A stretch of DNA of 33,748 nt from Prevotella sp. (lineage in GTDB: Bacteria; Bacteroidota; Bacteroidia; Bacteroidales; Bacteroidaceae), in contig JAGCPV010000061.1 of the NCBI GenBank assembly GCA_017965475.1, positions 1 to 33,748 on the forward strand, written 5' to 3'. Below the pieces are notes generated by a model. That model did not search any database and was not told the DNA's origin. It saw only the letters and a list, made by a program, of their open reading frames with translations. The position numbers and the translations under genes are program-made. Numbering within the stretch: position 1 is the stretch's first letter; each line of letters starts with the position of its first letter. Positions 1 through 7,591 of this stretch are shown in pieces.

Positions 1-1320
1 ATATGGAAGGCTTCCGGACACGTGGATGCCTTTAATGATCCCCTGATTGATAACCGCGACTCTAAGAAGCGCTATCGTGCTGATGTGCTGATTGAGGACC
101 AGATTGCCAAGTACGACGAGAAGATCCAGAAGGAGGTCGAGAAGGCCCGTAAGCGTTTTGGCGACAGCTTTGATGAGGCTAAGTATCTGGAGACTTCTGA
201 GCGCGTGAAGGAGACCAAGGAGAAGCGCGACGCCCTCCACGCCCGCTACGCTGCTGCCATGCAGGGTCCAGATCTCGACGAGTTGAAGCAGATTATCCTC
301 GACGAGGAGATTGTATGTCCTATCAGCGGAACCCGCAACTGGACCGATGTTCGTCAGTTCAACCTGATGTTCTCTACCGAGATGGGTGCCAGCGCTGATG
401 CTTCGATGAAGATCTACCTGCGTCCTGAGACCGCTCAGGGTATCTTCGTGAACTACCTGAATGTGCAGAAGACCGGTCGTATGAAGATTCCTTTTGGTAT
501 TGCCCAGATTGGTAAGGCTTTCCGTAACGAGATCGTGGCCCGTCAGTTCATCTTCCGTATGAGAGAGTTCGAGCAGATGGAGATGCAGTTCTTCGTACAG
601 CCTGGCACAGAGCTGGAGTGGTTCCCGAAGTGGAAGGAGACGCGTATGAAGTGGCATCAGGCCCTGGGCTTTGGTGCTGAGAACTACCGTTTCCATGATC
701 ACGATAAGCTGGCTCACTATGCCAACGCTGCAACCGATATCGAGTTTAAGATGCCGTTTGGCTTCAAGGAGGTGGAGGGTATCCACAGCCGCACGAACTT
801 CGACCTCTCGCAGCATGAGAAGTACTCTGGCAAGAGCATCAAATACTTTGATCCTCAGACCAACGAGAGCTACACCCCGTATGTGATCGAGACATCGATT
901 GGTGTGGATCGTATGTTCCTGAGCATCATGTGTCACGCCTACGAGGAGGAGAAACTCGAGAACGGTGAGACCCGCGTGGTGCTGAAGTTGCCTGCAGCTC
1001 TGGCTCCTGTGAAGTGTGCTGTGATGCCGTTGGTGAAGAAGGACGGTCTGCCCGAGAAGGCTCGTGAGATCATCGACCAGCTGAAGTTCCACTTCAATTG
1101 CCAGTATGATGAGAAGGATTCTATCGGTAAGCGCTATCGTCGTCAGGATGCTATTGGTACACCGTATTGCGTCACCGTCGATCACGACACGCTGAACGAT
1201 GGTTGCGTGACCCTGCGTTTCCGCGACACTATGGAGCAGGAGCGCGTGAAGATCGAGGAGCTCAATGGTATCATCGAGGATAAGGTTAGTATCGCAAGTC
1301 TGCTGAAGAAACTCCAATAA
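1..1320 (+). CDS. glyS: Glycine--tRNA ligase, class II dimeric type (5' end missing)
   Basis: This enzyme charges tRNA-Gly with glycine in the cytoplasm. The reading frame is open from the first base of the window (in-frame start IWKASGHVDAFNDP, typical of the family's N-terminal catalytic part), so the true start lies upstream; about 439 residues are present, against roughly 510 for a full bacterial enzyme of this type. Class II synthetase motif 2 is visible as FRNEIVARQFIFRMREFEQME and motif 3 as IETSIGVDRMFLSIM. The C-terminal anticodon-binding domain starts near LAPVKCAVMPLVKKDG. The family is the eukaryote/archaea-like single-chain GlyRS, not the alpha2beta2 type. The stop codon overlaps the start of the FKBP gene by one base (TAATG), which suggests co-transcription and translational coupling. 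Confidence 0.97.
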   Translation: MWKASGHVDAFNDPLIDNRDSKKRYRADVLIEDQIAKYDEKIQKEVEKARKRFGDSFDEAKYLETSERVKETKEKRDALHARYAAAMQGPDLDELKQIILDEEIVCPISGTRNWTDVRQFNLMFSTEMGASADASMKIYLRPETAQGIFVNYLNVQKTGRMKIPFGIAQIGKAFRNEIVARQFIFRMREFEQMEMQFFVQPGTELEWFPKWKETRMKWHQALGFGAENYRFHDHDKLAHYANAATDIEFKMPFGFKEVEGIHSRTNFDLSQHEKYSGKSIKYFDPQTNESYTPYVIETSIGVDRMFLSIMCHAYEEEKLENGETRVVLKLPAALAPVKCAVMPLVKKDGLPEKAREIIDQLKFHFNCQYDEKDSIGKRYRRQDAIGTPYCVTVDHDTLNDGCVTLRFRDTMEQERVKIEELNGIIEDKVSIASLLKKLQ

Positions 1321-1928
1321 TGAAGGTATTCAAGTACATATTCGCACTGATGATGCTGCCGCTGGCGGTGGCAGTGTCATCGTGCTCTGAGGACAGCAAC
1401 GAGGTGGATGAGTTTGAGAACTGGGAGGAGCGCAATAATGCAGCCATCACCCAGTGGTCGAACAACAGCGCGCTGCGGAAGATCAAGAGCTATACGAAGG
1501 ACCAGATGACGGGCGGCACGAGCAGCGACTATATCTACGTGGAGGTGCTGGAAAGCGGTAGCGAGACGGAGACGGAGAGTCCGCTGTTCAGTGACAATGT
1601 GTGGGTCGCCTACAGGGGAAGGTATATCCCCACGGTCTCGTATCCCGAGGGCTATATATTTGACCAGAGCTACGAGGGTGAGTTCGACTGGCGGACAGCT
1701 GACATGATAGAATTCAGCGTGAGCGGGGTGGTCACCGGTTTCTCGACGGCACTGATGCAGATGCACCGTGGCGACCGCTGGCGCGTGTATATCCCCTATC
1801 ATCTGGGCTACGGCACCTCGTCATCGACGTCCATCCGCGGCTACAGCAACCTGATCTTCGACATCGCGTTACTCGACTTCTGGCATCCCAACGAGGATCA
1901 TCCGATATCGTTCAAGGCCAGGGAATAG
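1320..1928 (+). CDS. FKBP-type peptidyl-prolyl cis-trans isomerase, lipoprotein
   Basis: A 202-residue exported lipoprotein. Residues 1-21 form a signal peptide ending in a lipobox (VSSC) with the lipidated cysteine at position 22, followed by an acidic stretch SEDSNEVDEFE. The C-terminal half carries an FKBP fold: VWVAYRGRYI, FDQSY, GVVTGFSTALMQMHRGDRWRVYIPYHLGYG and LIFDIALLDF match the family's strands and the loop before the active-site tyrosine. It probably assists folding of periplasmic or outer-membrane proteins; substrates are unknown. The segment after GYG (SSSTSIRGYSN) replaces the usual IPPNATL-like stretch. It overlaps glyS by one base and is followed 22 bases later by the ATPase gene, so it may sit in one operon with both neighbours. 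Family assignment is firm; isomerase activity is inferred. Confidence 0.9.
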   Translation: MKVFKYIFALMMLPLAVAVSSCSEDSNEVDEFENWEERNNAAITQWSNNSALRKIKSYTKDQMTGGTSSDYIYVEVLESGSETETESPLFSDNVWVAYRGRYIPTVSYPEGYIFDQSYEGEFDWRTADMIEFSVSGVVTGFSTALMQMHRGDRWRVYIPYHLGYGTSSSTSIRGYSNLIFDIALLDFWHPNEDHPISFKARE

Positions 1929-1940
1929 AAACATCAAGAA

Positions 1941-1946
1941 AGGAGG
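1941..1946 (+). promoter_or_regulatory. Shine-Dalgarno sequence of the ATPase gene
   Basis: AGGAGG lies four bases before the ATG at 1951, inside the run AAAGGAGGAAAT. Perfect Shine-Dalgarno cores are uncommon in front of Bacteroidales genes, and the other gene starts in this window lack one. The spacing is short for an ideal site. It fixes the start of the ATPase gene at 1951. Confidence 0.6.
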
Positions 1947-1950
1947 AAAT

Positions 1951-2790
1951 ATGGCAAAGTACGCCAATTACATCAAGCGCATTGAGATCGACTCGCTGTG
2001 GAGCGGGAAGAAACATGTGGTCTGGGAGTTGAACCGTCAGGTGAACATCCTCAGCGGCAGTAATGGTCAGGGCAAGAGTACGATCCTGAACAAGGTGGTG
2101 AGGGGTCTGTCGGCCGGTGGCGAGTTCCCCTCGCACATGCTGAAGGGTGTGAAGCTCGACGTGGAGCCCGAGGATGCGAAGTGGATCCGCTACGACGTGA
2201 TCCGTTCGCTCGACACGAACATCGCCCAGACAGTCTCGGAAGGCGAGAACTACCTGCGGCAGGCACTCCCGACATTAGGAGCCGTGGGAGGCGGCTTCTC
2301 CCTCCTGGATTTCCAGCTGTATCACCTGCAGCGGAAATTCCTCGACTATCAGGTGAACATCGGCAACCGTATCATCGCCGAGCTGCAGCAAGGGAACACG
2401 GACGCCGCCCAGCAGCTGTCGGTACAGAAGAAGCGTTTTCAGGACATCGTCGATGACCTGTTCTCGGAAACGGGCAAGAAGATCATACGCACGGAGAACG
2501 AGATCCGTTTCACACAGATCGGTGAGACGCTGATGCCATATCAGTTGTCGAGCGGTGAGAAACAGATCCTCGTCATTATGCTGACGGTGCTCGTGGAGGA
2601 TAACCAGCCCTACGTACTCTTCATGGACGAGCCCGAGGTGTCGCTCCATATCGAGTGGCAGAAACGGCTCATCGATCTCTGTCTAGAGCTGAACCCCAAC
2701 GTACAGATTATCCTGACGACCCACTCGCCCGCCGTGGTGATGAACGGCTGGGTGGATTCGGTGACGGAGGTGAGCGATATAACTGTATAA
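1951..2790 (+). CDS. ABC/AAA-type ATPase, AriA-like partner of the DUF4435 protein
   Basis: A 279-residue soluble ATPase of the SMC/RecF/OLD-like ABC class. Visible motifs: Walker A GSNGQGKST (residues 36-44), ABC signature LSSGEKQ (199-205), Walker B plus catalytic glutamate YVLFMDEPE (221-229, D226/E227), D-loop SLHIEW (231-236) and the switch histidine in TTHSP (H258). The region between Walker A and signature (about 60-195) is short and helical, so there is no long coiled-coil arm. The next gene encodes a DUF4435 protein 29 bases downstream. ATPase + DUF4435 is the layout of PARIS (AriA + AriB), where the ATPase assembles, senses a phage trigger and holds the nuclease. Role as AriA is inferred from architecture and neighbourhood; another ATPase-effector system, or a domesticated housekeeping pair, is possible. 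It starts with an unusually strong Shine-Dalgarno. Confidence 0.85.
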   Translation: MAKYANYIKRIEIDSLWSGKKHVVWELNRQVNILSGSNGQGKSTILNKVVRGLSAGGEFPSHMLKGVKLDVEPEDAKWIRYDVIRSLDTNIAQTVSEGENYLRQALPTLGAVGGGFSLLDFQLYHLQRKFLDYQVNIGNRIIAELQQGNTDAAQQLSVQKKRFQDIVDDLFSETGKKIIRTENEIRFTQIGETLMPYQLSSGEKQILVIMLTVLVEDNQPYVLFMDEPEVSLHIEWQKRLIDLCLELNPNVQIILTTHSPAVVMNGWVDSVTEVSDITV

Positions 2791-2820
2791 TTAGTAATTA
2801 GGAATTATGATTACTAATTA
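2788..2820. repeat. Perfect 11-bp inverted repeat between ATPase and DUF4435 genes
   Basis: TAATTAGTAAT (2788-2798) and ATTACTAATTA (2810-2820) are exact reverse complements around an 11-base loop. The left arm includes the TAA stop of the ATPase gene and the right arm ends on the A of the ATG of the DUF4435 gene, so the structure fills the whole gap. It is AT-only in the arms and has no T-tract, so it is not a standard terminator. Confidence 0.8.
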
Positions 2821-3818
2821 TGGGCAGAAGGCTGAAGGATAATCTCAACAGCAAGTATTTCGAGGCGGCAAACGCCTTGACCTCGAAGAAAGCACGGCAC
2901 AGGATCGTCGCCTATGTCGAGAGCTATGACGATATCTACTTCTGGCGCACGGTACTCTCTGAGTTTGAGGATGACAAACGCTATTTCGAGGTGATGCTGC
3001 CGTCGAAGGCGAACCTGACGCGCGGCAAGAAATCGGTGCTGATGAACTTCCTCGAAGGGGAGCCGCTCGGCAAGGACATGATCGCCTGTGTGGATGCCGA
3101 CTACGACTATATGATCCAGGGACGTACGGCACAGTCGAAGCGGGTGCTGGGAAGTACGTATGTTTTCCATACCTACGTCTATGCCATCGAGAACTACCAG
3201 TGCTATGCCCCTTCGTTGCATAATGTCTGTGTCTCCGTGACGCTCAACGACCATCGCATCTTCGACTTCCGTGAGTATTTCCAACAGTTCAGTGAGGCGC
3301 TGTTCCCCCTCTTCGTCTGGTCTGTGATGTTCTACCGCAACGGCAACTATCCGAAGTTCTCCATCACAGACTTCAACCGTATTGCCGACCCCGGAGGCTT
3401 CAACGTGCAGGATCCGGAGCCCTCGATCGCGAATGTCAGGCGGAAGGTGCATACGAAGATCAACGAACTGCAGCGCCAGTACCCTGACGCCAAGGAGGAA
3501 TATCTGGCGACGAAGGAGGATATCAAGGCGCTGGGTGTGACGCCGCAGACCACCTATCTCTATATCCAGGGGCATCACCTGTTCGATACGGTGGTATCGC
3601 CGATCATGACAAAGGTGTGCAACCTGCTCCGTCAGGAACGGCAGAACGAGATCTACCATGCCTCTGCGCACAAGACACAGAAGAGCAACGAGATGTCGTG
3701 CTACGAGAACTCGCTGCAGGACATCAAGGTGATGCTCAAGAAGAACAGCGGCTATATGATGTCGGAGCAGTTCCGCCGCCTCCAGGAGGACGTGAGGAAA
3801 TACCTGGAGAAGGGTTAA
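2820..3818 (+). CDS. DUF4435 domain protein, AriB-like (TOPRIM-type) effector candidate
   Basis: A 332-residue soluble protein with an N-terminal DUF4435 region. RIVAYVESYDDIYFWRTVL (residues 28-46) carries the conserved glutamate (E34) at the end of the first strand, and IACVDADYDYM (88-98) supplies an acidic D92-x-D94-x-D96 cluster; together they resemble the metal-binding E and DxD of TOPRIM nucleases. GKKSVLMNFL (69-78) fits the helix between them. The rest (about 100-332) is mostly helical with no other motif I recognise. In PARIS the DUF4435 protein AriB is the toxic nuclease released by the ATPase AriA, and the same gene order is seen here. Nuclease activity and an anti-phage role are inferred. 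The stop codon abuts the stop of manA on the other strand without any spacer. Confidence 0.82.
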   Translation: MGRRLKDNLNSKYFEAANALTSKKARHRIVAYVESYDDIYFWRTVLSEFEDDKRYFEVMLPSKANLTRGKKSVLMNFLEGEPLGKDMIACVDADYDYMIQGRTAQSKRVLGSTYVFHTYVYAIENYQCYAPSLHNVCVSVTLNDHRIFDFREYFQQFSEALFPLFVWSVMFYRNGNYPKFSITDFNRIADPGGFNVQDPEPSIANVRRKVHTKINELQRQYPDAKEEYLATKEDIKALGVTPQTTYLYIQGHHLFDTVVSPIMTKVCNLLRQERQNEIYHASAHKTQKSNEMSCYENSLQDIKVMLKKNSGYMMSEQFRRLQEDVRKYLEKG

Positions 3819-4772
3819 CTACACAAATGTTTCCAGAAACTTAATGGTGCCTTCGACTCTGACCTCACTGGCTGTGGCGGGGAGAAGGATGGTGTCACCC
3901 TTGCGGAATGACTGTTCCTCACCGTCGCAGATGAGTTTCCCCTCGCCCTTGACGGCAATCAGGATGACGAACGAGTCGAGATCGGAGTAGTCGAGTGTCA
4001 TCGGCTCCGTCAGGTCATAGACAGCCGTCGTGAAGTAAGGACACGTCACGAGCTGCACACCCTCATTCTCTTGGGGCTCGTAACCCGCACGATAGTTCGG
4101 CAATACGGTGTAGTCGATGCTCTCGGCCGCCTCCTGGGTATGGAGTTCACGGTAATGGCCGTCCTTGTCCTTACGTTTGTAGTCGTAGATGCGGTAGGTG
4201 ACATCGGAGGTCTGCTGGATCTCCGTCACGAAACAGCCAGCACCGATGGCATGGATACGGCCAGCGGGGATGAAGAACACATCGCCCTCATGTACCTCGT
4301 AGCTGGCCAACGCCTCCGTGATGGTGTCGTTATCCACCATCTCCTTATACGCCTCGGGAGTGATCTTCTTCTTCAGACCATTAAAGAGGGTGGCGCCTGG
4401 CTCTGATTCCAGACAGTACCACATCTCCGTCTTACCACGGGACTTACCCTGACGACGGGCTGTCTCATCGTCGGGATGCACCTGGATAGAGAGATCCTGA
4501 CAGGCGTCGATGAACTTGATCAGCAAGGGGAACTCATTGCCGAAACGCTCATAGTTCTCCTGCCCCAGGAGTCTTTCCTTCTCTATGCTCACCAGTTCGT
4601 TCAGGGTCTTGCCCATGTAGGGGCCGTCGGCCACGATGGTCTCATTGTCCTTGACACCTGAGATCTCCCAGCTCTCGCCAACATGGTCCAGTTGGGTATC
4701 CAGATGTTTGAAGGGGATAATCTTGTCACCTCCCCAGAGTGTTTGCTTCAACAGCGGTTTGAATCTATACAT
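3819..4772 (-). CDS. manA: Mannose-6-phosphate isomerase, class I
   Basis: Interconverts mannose 6-phosphate and fructose 6-phosphate in the cytoplasm, linking glycolysis to GDP-mannose and mannose-containing glycans. The 317 residues match the short bacterial zinc-dependent type I family. SIQVHPDDETARR supplies zinc ligands (Q97, H99), TEMWYCL gives E116, and FIPAGRIHAIGAG gives H174; TYRIYDY contains the catalytic arginine (R194). The C-terminal cupin-like part runs through KGEGKLICDGEEQSFRKGDTILLP. It is the last gene of the dxs-trkA-trkH-manA group, 12 bases after the trkH stop, and meets the DUF4435 gene tail to tail with no intervening base and no visible terminator. Confidence 0.96.
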   Translation of the reverse strand: MYRFKPLLKQTLWGGDKIIPFKHLDTQLDHVGESWEISGVKDNETIVADGPYMGKTLNELVSIEKERLLGQENYERFGNEFPLLIKFIDACQDLSIQVHPDDETARRQGKSRGKTEMWYCLESEPGATLFNGLKKKITPEAYKEMVDNDTITEALASYEVHEGDVFFIPAGRIHAIGAGCFVTEIQQTSDVTYRIYDYKRKDKDGHYRELHTQEAAESIDYTVLPNYRAGYEPQENEGVQLVTCPYFTTAVYDLTEPMTLDYSDLDSFVILIAVKGEGKLICDGEEQSFRKGDTILLPATASEVRVEGTIKFLETFV

Positions 4773-4784
4773 TGTTTATAGTAG

Positions 4785-6242
4785 TTAGTTTTCCTTCCAG
4801 AAGCTGCGGGTAAACAGCACGAGCACCGTCATGATCTCAAGACGACCCATGAGCATCAGCGGACAGAGAATCCACTTGATGTAGTCTGGCAATATCGCCC
4901 ATGACATGACCGGCCCGATCTGGGTACCCAGCGTTGGACCCACATTACTCACGCAACTCAGGGCAATGGTGATGGCATTTGTATTGTCGATACCTGCTAC
5001 AATCATGATGGTAGCCGTAACGAGTGTCATGAGCATCGTCAGCGTGAAGAAGGCAAATAGTGCCACGAGTTTCGACTGCGGTATGCTGATTCCATTGATC
5101 TTTACCGGGAGAACGGCATTTGGATGCAGAATCTGTCGGAAGTTATTGCGTATCACCTTCAGCAGCATCACACCTCTGATGCATTTGAAACCACCACTCG
5201 TGCTACCTGCACAGGCTCCCAGATACATAACGACACCCAATATGACCCATGTAATATGTGGCCATGTACCCGCATCGTCGTTAAACATACCTGTTGTGGT
5301 AATAAATGAAACTACTTGGAAGAGTGCACACCTGAAAGACTTCTCTAAGTCGTAGTCCATACGTGTAAACAACAGGTACATAATCCAAAGCGTTGCACCT
5401 ACTACAATGCTCAGATAGAGTTTTAATTCTGAGTTGCGGAAGAGGGCTTTAATCTTCCCCTTAAAAATACATATATATAATAAGGTGAAGTTGATACCCG
5501 ACAAAAATTGAAAGGTGATAGAAATATAGTCAATAGTAGGAGAGTGGAAGTATTCGGTACTCTCGTTGTGGATGGCAAAGCCACCAGTGGCCGTAGTTGT
5601 CATCGAGTAGTTTAGTGCCTCGTACCAATTCATACCAGCCAGAAAGAAAGATACGCCGCAACCAATGGTCAGGAAGAGGTAGATGCTCCAAATCCATTTT
5701 GCAGTTGTCGAAAGACGTGGGTGCATCTTGGCCTTGATAGGTCCTGTGGCCTCTGCTGCAAACACCTTCACACTACCACTGACGAGCGAGGGGAGAATGG
5801 CAATGGTAAAGAACAGGATTCCCAAACCACCTATCCACTGCATCAGTGATCGCCAGAACAAGATGCCATGGGGCAGGCACTCCACATCGTCAAGGATGGT
5901 GGCTCCCGTAGTGGTAAAGCCCGAGATGCTCTCGAAATATGCGTCTGTCAGATTCGTGATACTGCCATGAATCATAAAAGGGAAGATGCCGAAGAGTGAG
6001 AAGATGAGCCATACAGCCGTTACCAGCAGATAGGCATCTCGCCGACTCAGTGAGTTATCGGCATTTCTGCCCAGGAAAAGGAAAAGAAATCCGCATCCAA
6101 GAGTGATCAGCAGCGACATCAGAAAGGCAATCTGGTCATCCTCGTTAAAGTAGAAGGACATCACTGCACACCAAGCCATGAAGAAAGCCTCGATGAACAG
6201 CAGCGACCCGATGATCTTGCTGATGATACGGAAGTTTACCAT
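4785..6242 (-). CDS. trkH: TrkH-type potassium uptake protein, inner-membrane subunit
   Basis: The potassium-translocating subunit of a Trk/Ktr system, 485 residues with about ten membrane helices and four pore loops. The pore loops are recognisable: FESISGFTTTGATIL (near residues 103-117), SMTTTATGGFAIH, VVSFITTTGMF and LSCVSNVGPTLG, each with the filter glycine in a TTTG- or VG-like context. LGACAGSTSGGFKCIR is the conserved cytoplasmic loop before the last helices. Its start overlaps the end of trkA by seven bases, so the gating subunit and the pore are translated together. Confidence 0.96.
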   Translation of the reverse strand: MVNFRIISKIIGSLLFIEAFFMAWCAVMSFYFNEDDQIAFLMSLLITLGCGFLFLFLGRNADNSLSRRDAYLLVTAVWLIFSLFGIFPFMIHGSITNLTDAYFESISGFTTTGATILDDVECLPHGILFWRSLMQWIGGLGILFFTIAILPSLVSGSVKVFAAEATGPIKAKMHPRLSTTAKWIWSIYLFLTIGCGVSFFLAGMNWYEALNYSMTTTATGGFAIHNESTEYFHSPTIDYISITFQFLSGINFTLLYICIFKGKIKALFRNSELKLYLSIVVGATLWIMYLLFTRMDYDLEKSFRCALFQVVSFITTTGMFNDDAGTWPHITWVILGVVMYLGACAGSTSGGFKCIRGVMLLKVIRNNFRQILHPNAVLPVKINGISIPQSKLVALFAFFTLTMLMTLVTATIMIVAGIDNTNAITIALSCVSNVGPTLGTQIGPVMSWAILPDYIKWILCPLMLMGRLEIMTVLVLFTRSFWKEN

Positions 6243-7591
6243 ATCGTGTTCTTTTTGAAGTATTTCTCGATATTGTTCAGTTTCTGCTCATGGCAGAACA
6301 CCATGACGGAATCACCAGCCTGGATCTGTGAGTTACCGTTGACAAGCATACCGACGCCTTTGCGCACCAGACCACCAATGGTCGCTCCAAAGGGCAGACC
6401 CAGGTCCTTCACGGGTTTCTTTGTCACCCTCGAACCTTCGGCAGCCGTAAACTCTGCCACCTCTGCATCCACGAGCATCAGCGAGCGCAGGTTCTCCACG
6501 TCGGCATCAAGCATCATCTGGAAGATATGGCTGGCAGCGATGGTTTTCTTGTTGATAATGGTACCGATGTCCAGACTCTCGGCCATCGAGACGTAGTCGA
6601 GGTTCTCCACCATGGCCACGGTCTTTCTCACACCGAGTTTCTTGGCTGTCAGACAAGCCAGGATATTGGTCTCCGCATTGCCCGTCAGGGCCACGAAAGC
6701 CTGCGTGTTCCTGATACCTTCCTCCTCAAGCAGTCCTAAGTCGCGGCCGTCACCGTGGATGACCATCGCCTCATCCTTCTCCAGCAACTCGTTCAGTTTC
6801 TCACAACGCTGGGCATCCTTCTCGATGATCTTCACGCTCATGTAATTGGGAATGGTCAGAGCCGCACGGACGGCCGTCTTACCGCCACCCATGATAATGA
6901 CGTTCTTCACATCCGTATAATGCTCTTTGCCGACGATCTTACGGATATAGGGGATATACTCCTTGGTGGTCATGAAATAGACCAGGTCGTTCACACGCAA
7001 CTCATCCATACCACCAGGGATCAGGGTGTCGCCGTTACGTTTGATAGCCACGACATGATAAGGATCATCCGGACCGCAGAGATTACGCAGTGGCTGATTC
7101 AGAATCTCCGCCGCCTCACGTAACTTGATGCCGAGCAGGATAAGTGCTCCGTCGTGCACGTCCCATCGCTGGCGTACCCAGGAGAGTTTCAGGCCATTCG
7201 TGATGTCGATGGCAGCCAGCACCTCCGGGTAGATCAGTGAATCGACGCCGAGGTTCTTGAAGAAGGGCTGCAGTTCCTGAGAAAGATATTCATAATTATC
7301 GATACGGGCCACGGTCTTCTTCGCACCGAGGGTATGGGCCAGAATACAGGCATTCAGGTTGGTGCTCTCCTCGGGCGTCACACCGACAAAGAGGTCGGCA
7401 TGGTCTGCACCGGCTTCCTTCAGCGCCTGAATGCTCGTGGGCGAGGCCTGATAGGTCATCACGTCATACTCGCTCAGCGTGCTCAGGCGCTCTTCGTCTG
7501 CATCGATCAGCACACAGTCCTGATGCTCACGCGACAACAACTTTGACAGATGAGTACCTACGGCACCTGCACCGACAATGACTATTTTCAT
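6236..7591 (-). CDS. trkA: Trk potassium transporter regulatory subunit (NAD-binding RCK protein)
   Basis: A 451-residue peripheral protein that binds nucleotides and gates TrkH. It has two tandem copies of the TrkA-N/TrkA-C unit: the first Rossmann loop is [15 protein letters not shown] (residues 4-18), the second [15 protein letters not shown], near the middle. Each is followed by a TrkA-C (RCK-C) half, e.g. [16 protein letters not shown] and [15 protein letters not shown]. The length equals that of the usual full two-repeat TrkA. Its start overlaps the end of dxs by four bases and its end overlaps trkH, in an order common in Bacteroidales. Confidence 0.96.
   Translation of the reverse strand: MKIVIVGAGAVGTHLSKLLSREHQDCVLIDADEERLSTLSEYDVMTYQASPTSIQALKEAGADHADLFVGVTPEESTNLNACILAHTLGAKKTVARIDNYEYLSQELQPFFKNLGVDSLIYPEVLAAIDITNGLKLSWVRQRWDVHDGALILLGIKLREAAEILNQPLRNLCGPDDPYHVVAIKRNGDTLIPGGMDELRVNDLVYFMTTKEYIPYIRKIVGKEHYTDVKNVIIMGGGKTAVRAALTIPNYMSVKIIEKDAQRCEKLNELLEKDEAMVIHGDGRDLGLLEEEGIRNTQAFVALTGNAETNILACLTAKKLGVRKTVAMVENLDYVSMAESLDIGTIINKKTIAASHIFQMMLDADVENLRSLMLVDAEVAEFTAAEGSRVTKKPVKDLGLPFGATIGGLVRKGVGMLVNGNSQIQAGDSVMVFCHEQKLNNIEKYFKKNTIW

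Noticed and set aside
2814-3671. A 285-codon open frame on the minus strand
   Set aside because: Antisense to the DUF4435 gene; no recognisable motifs.
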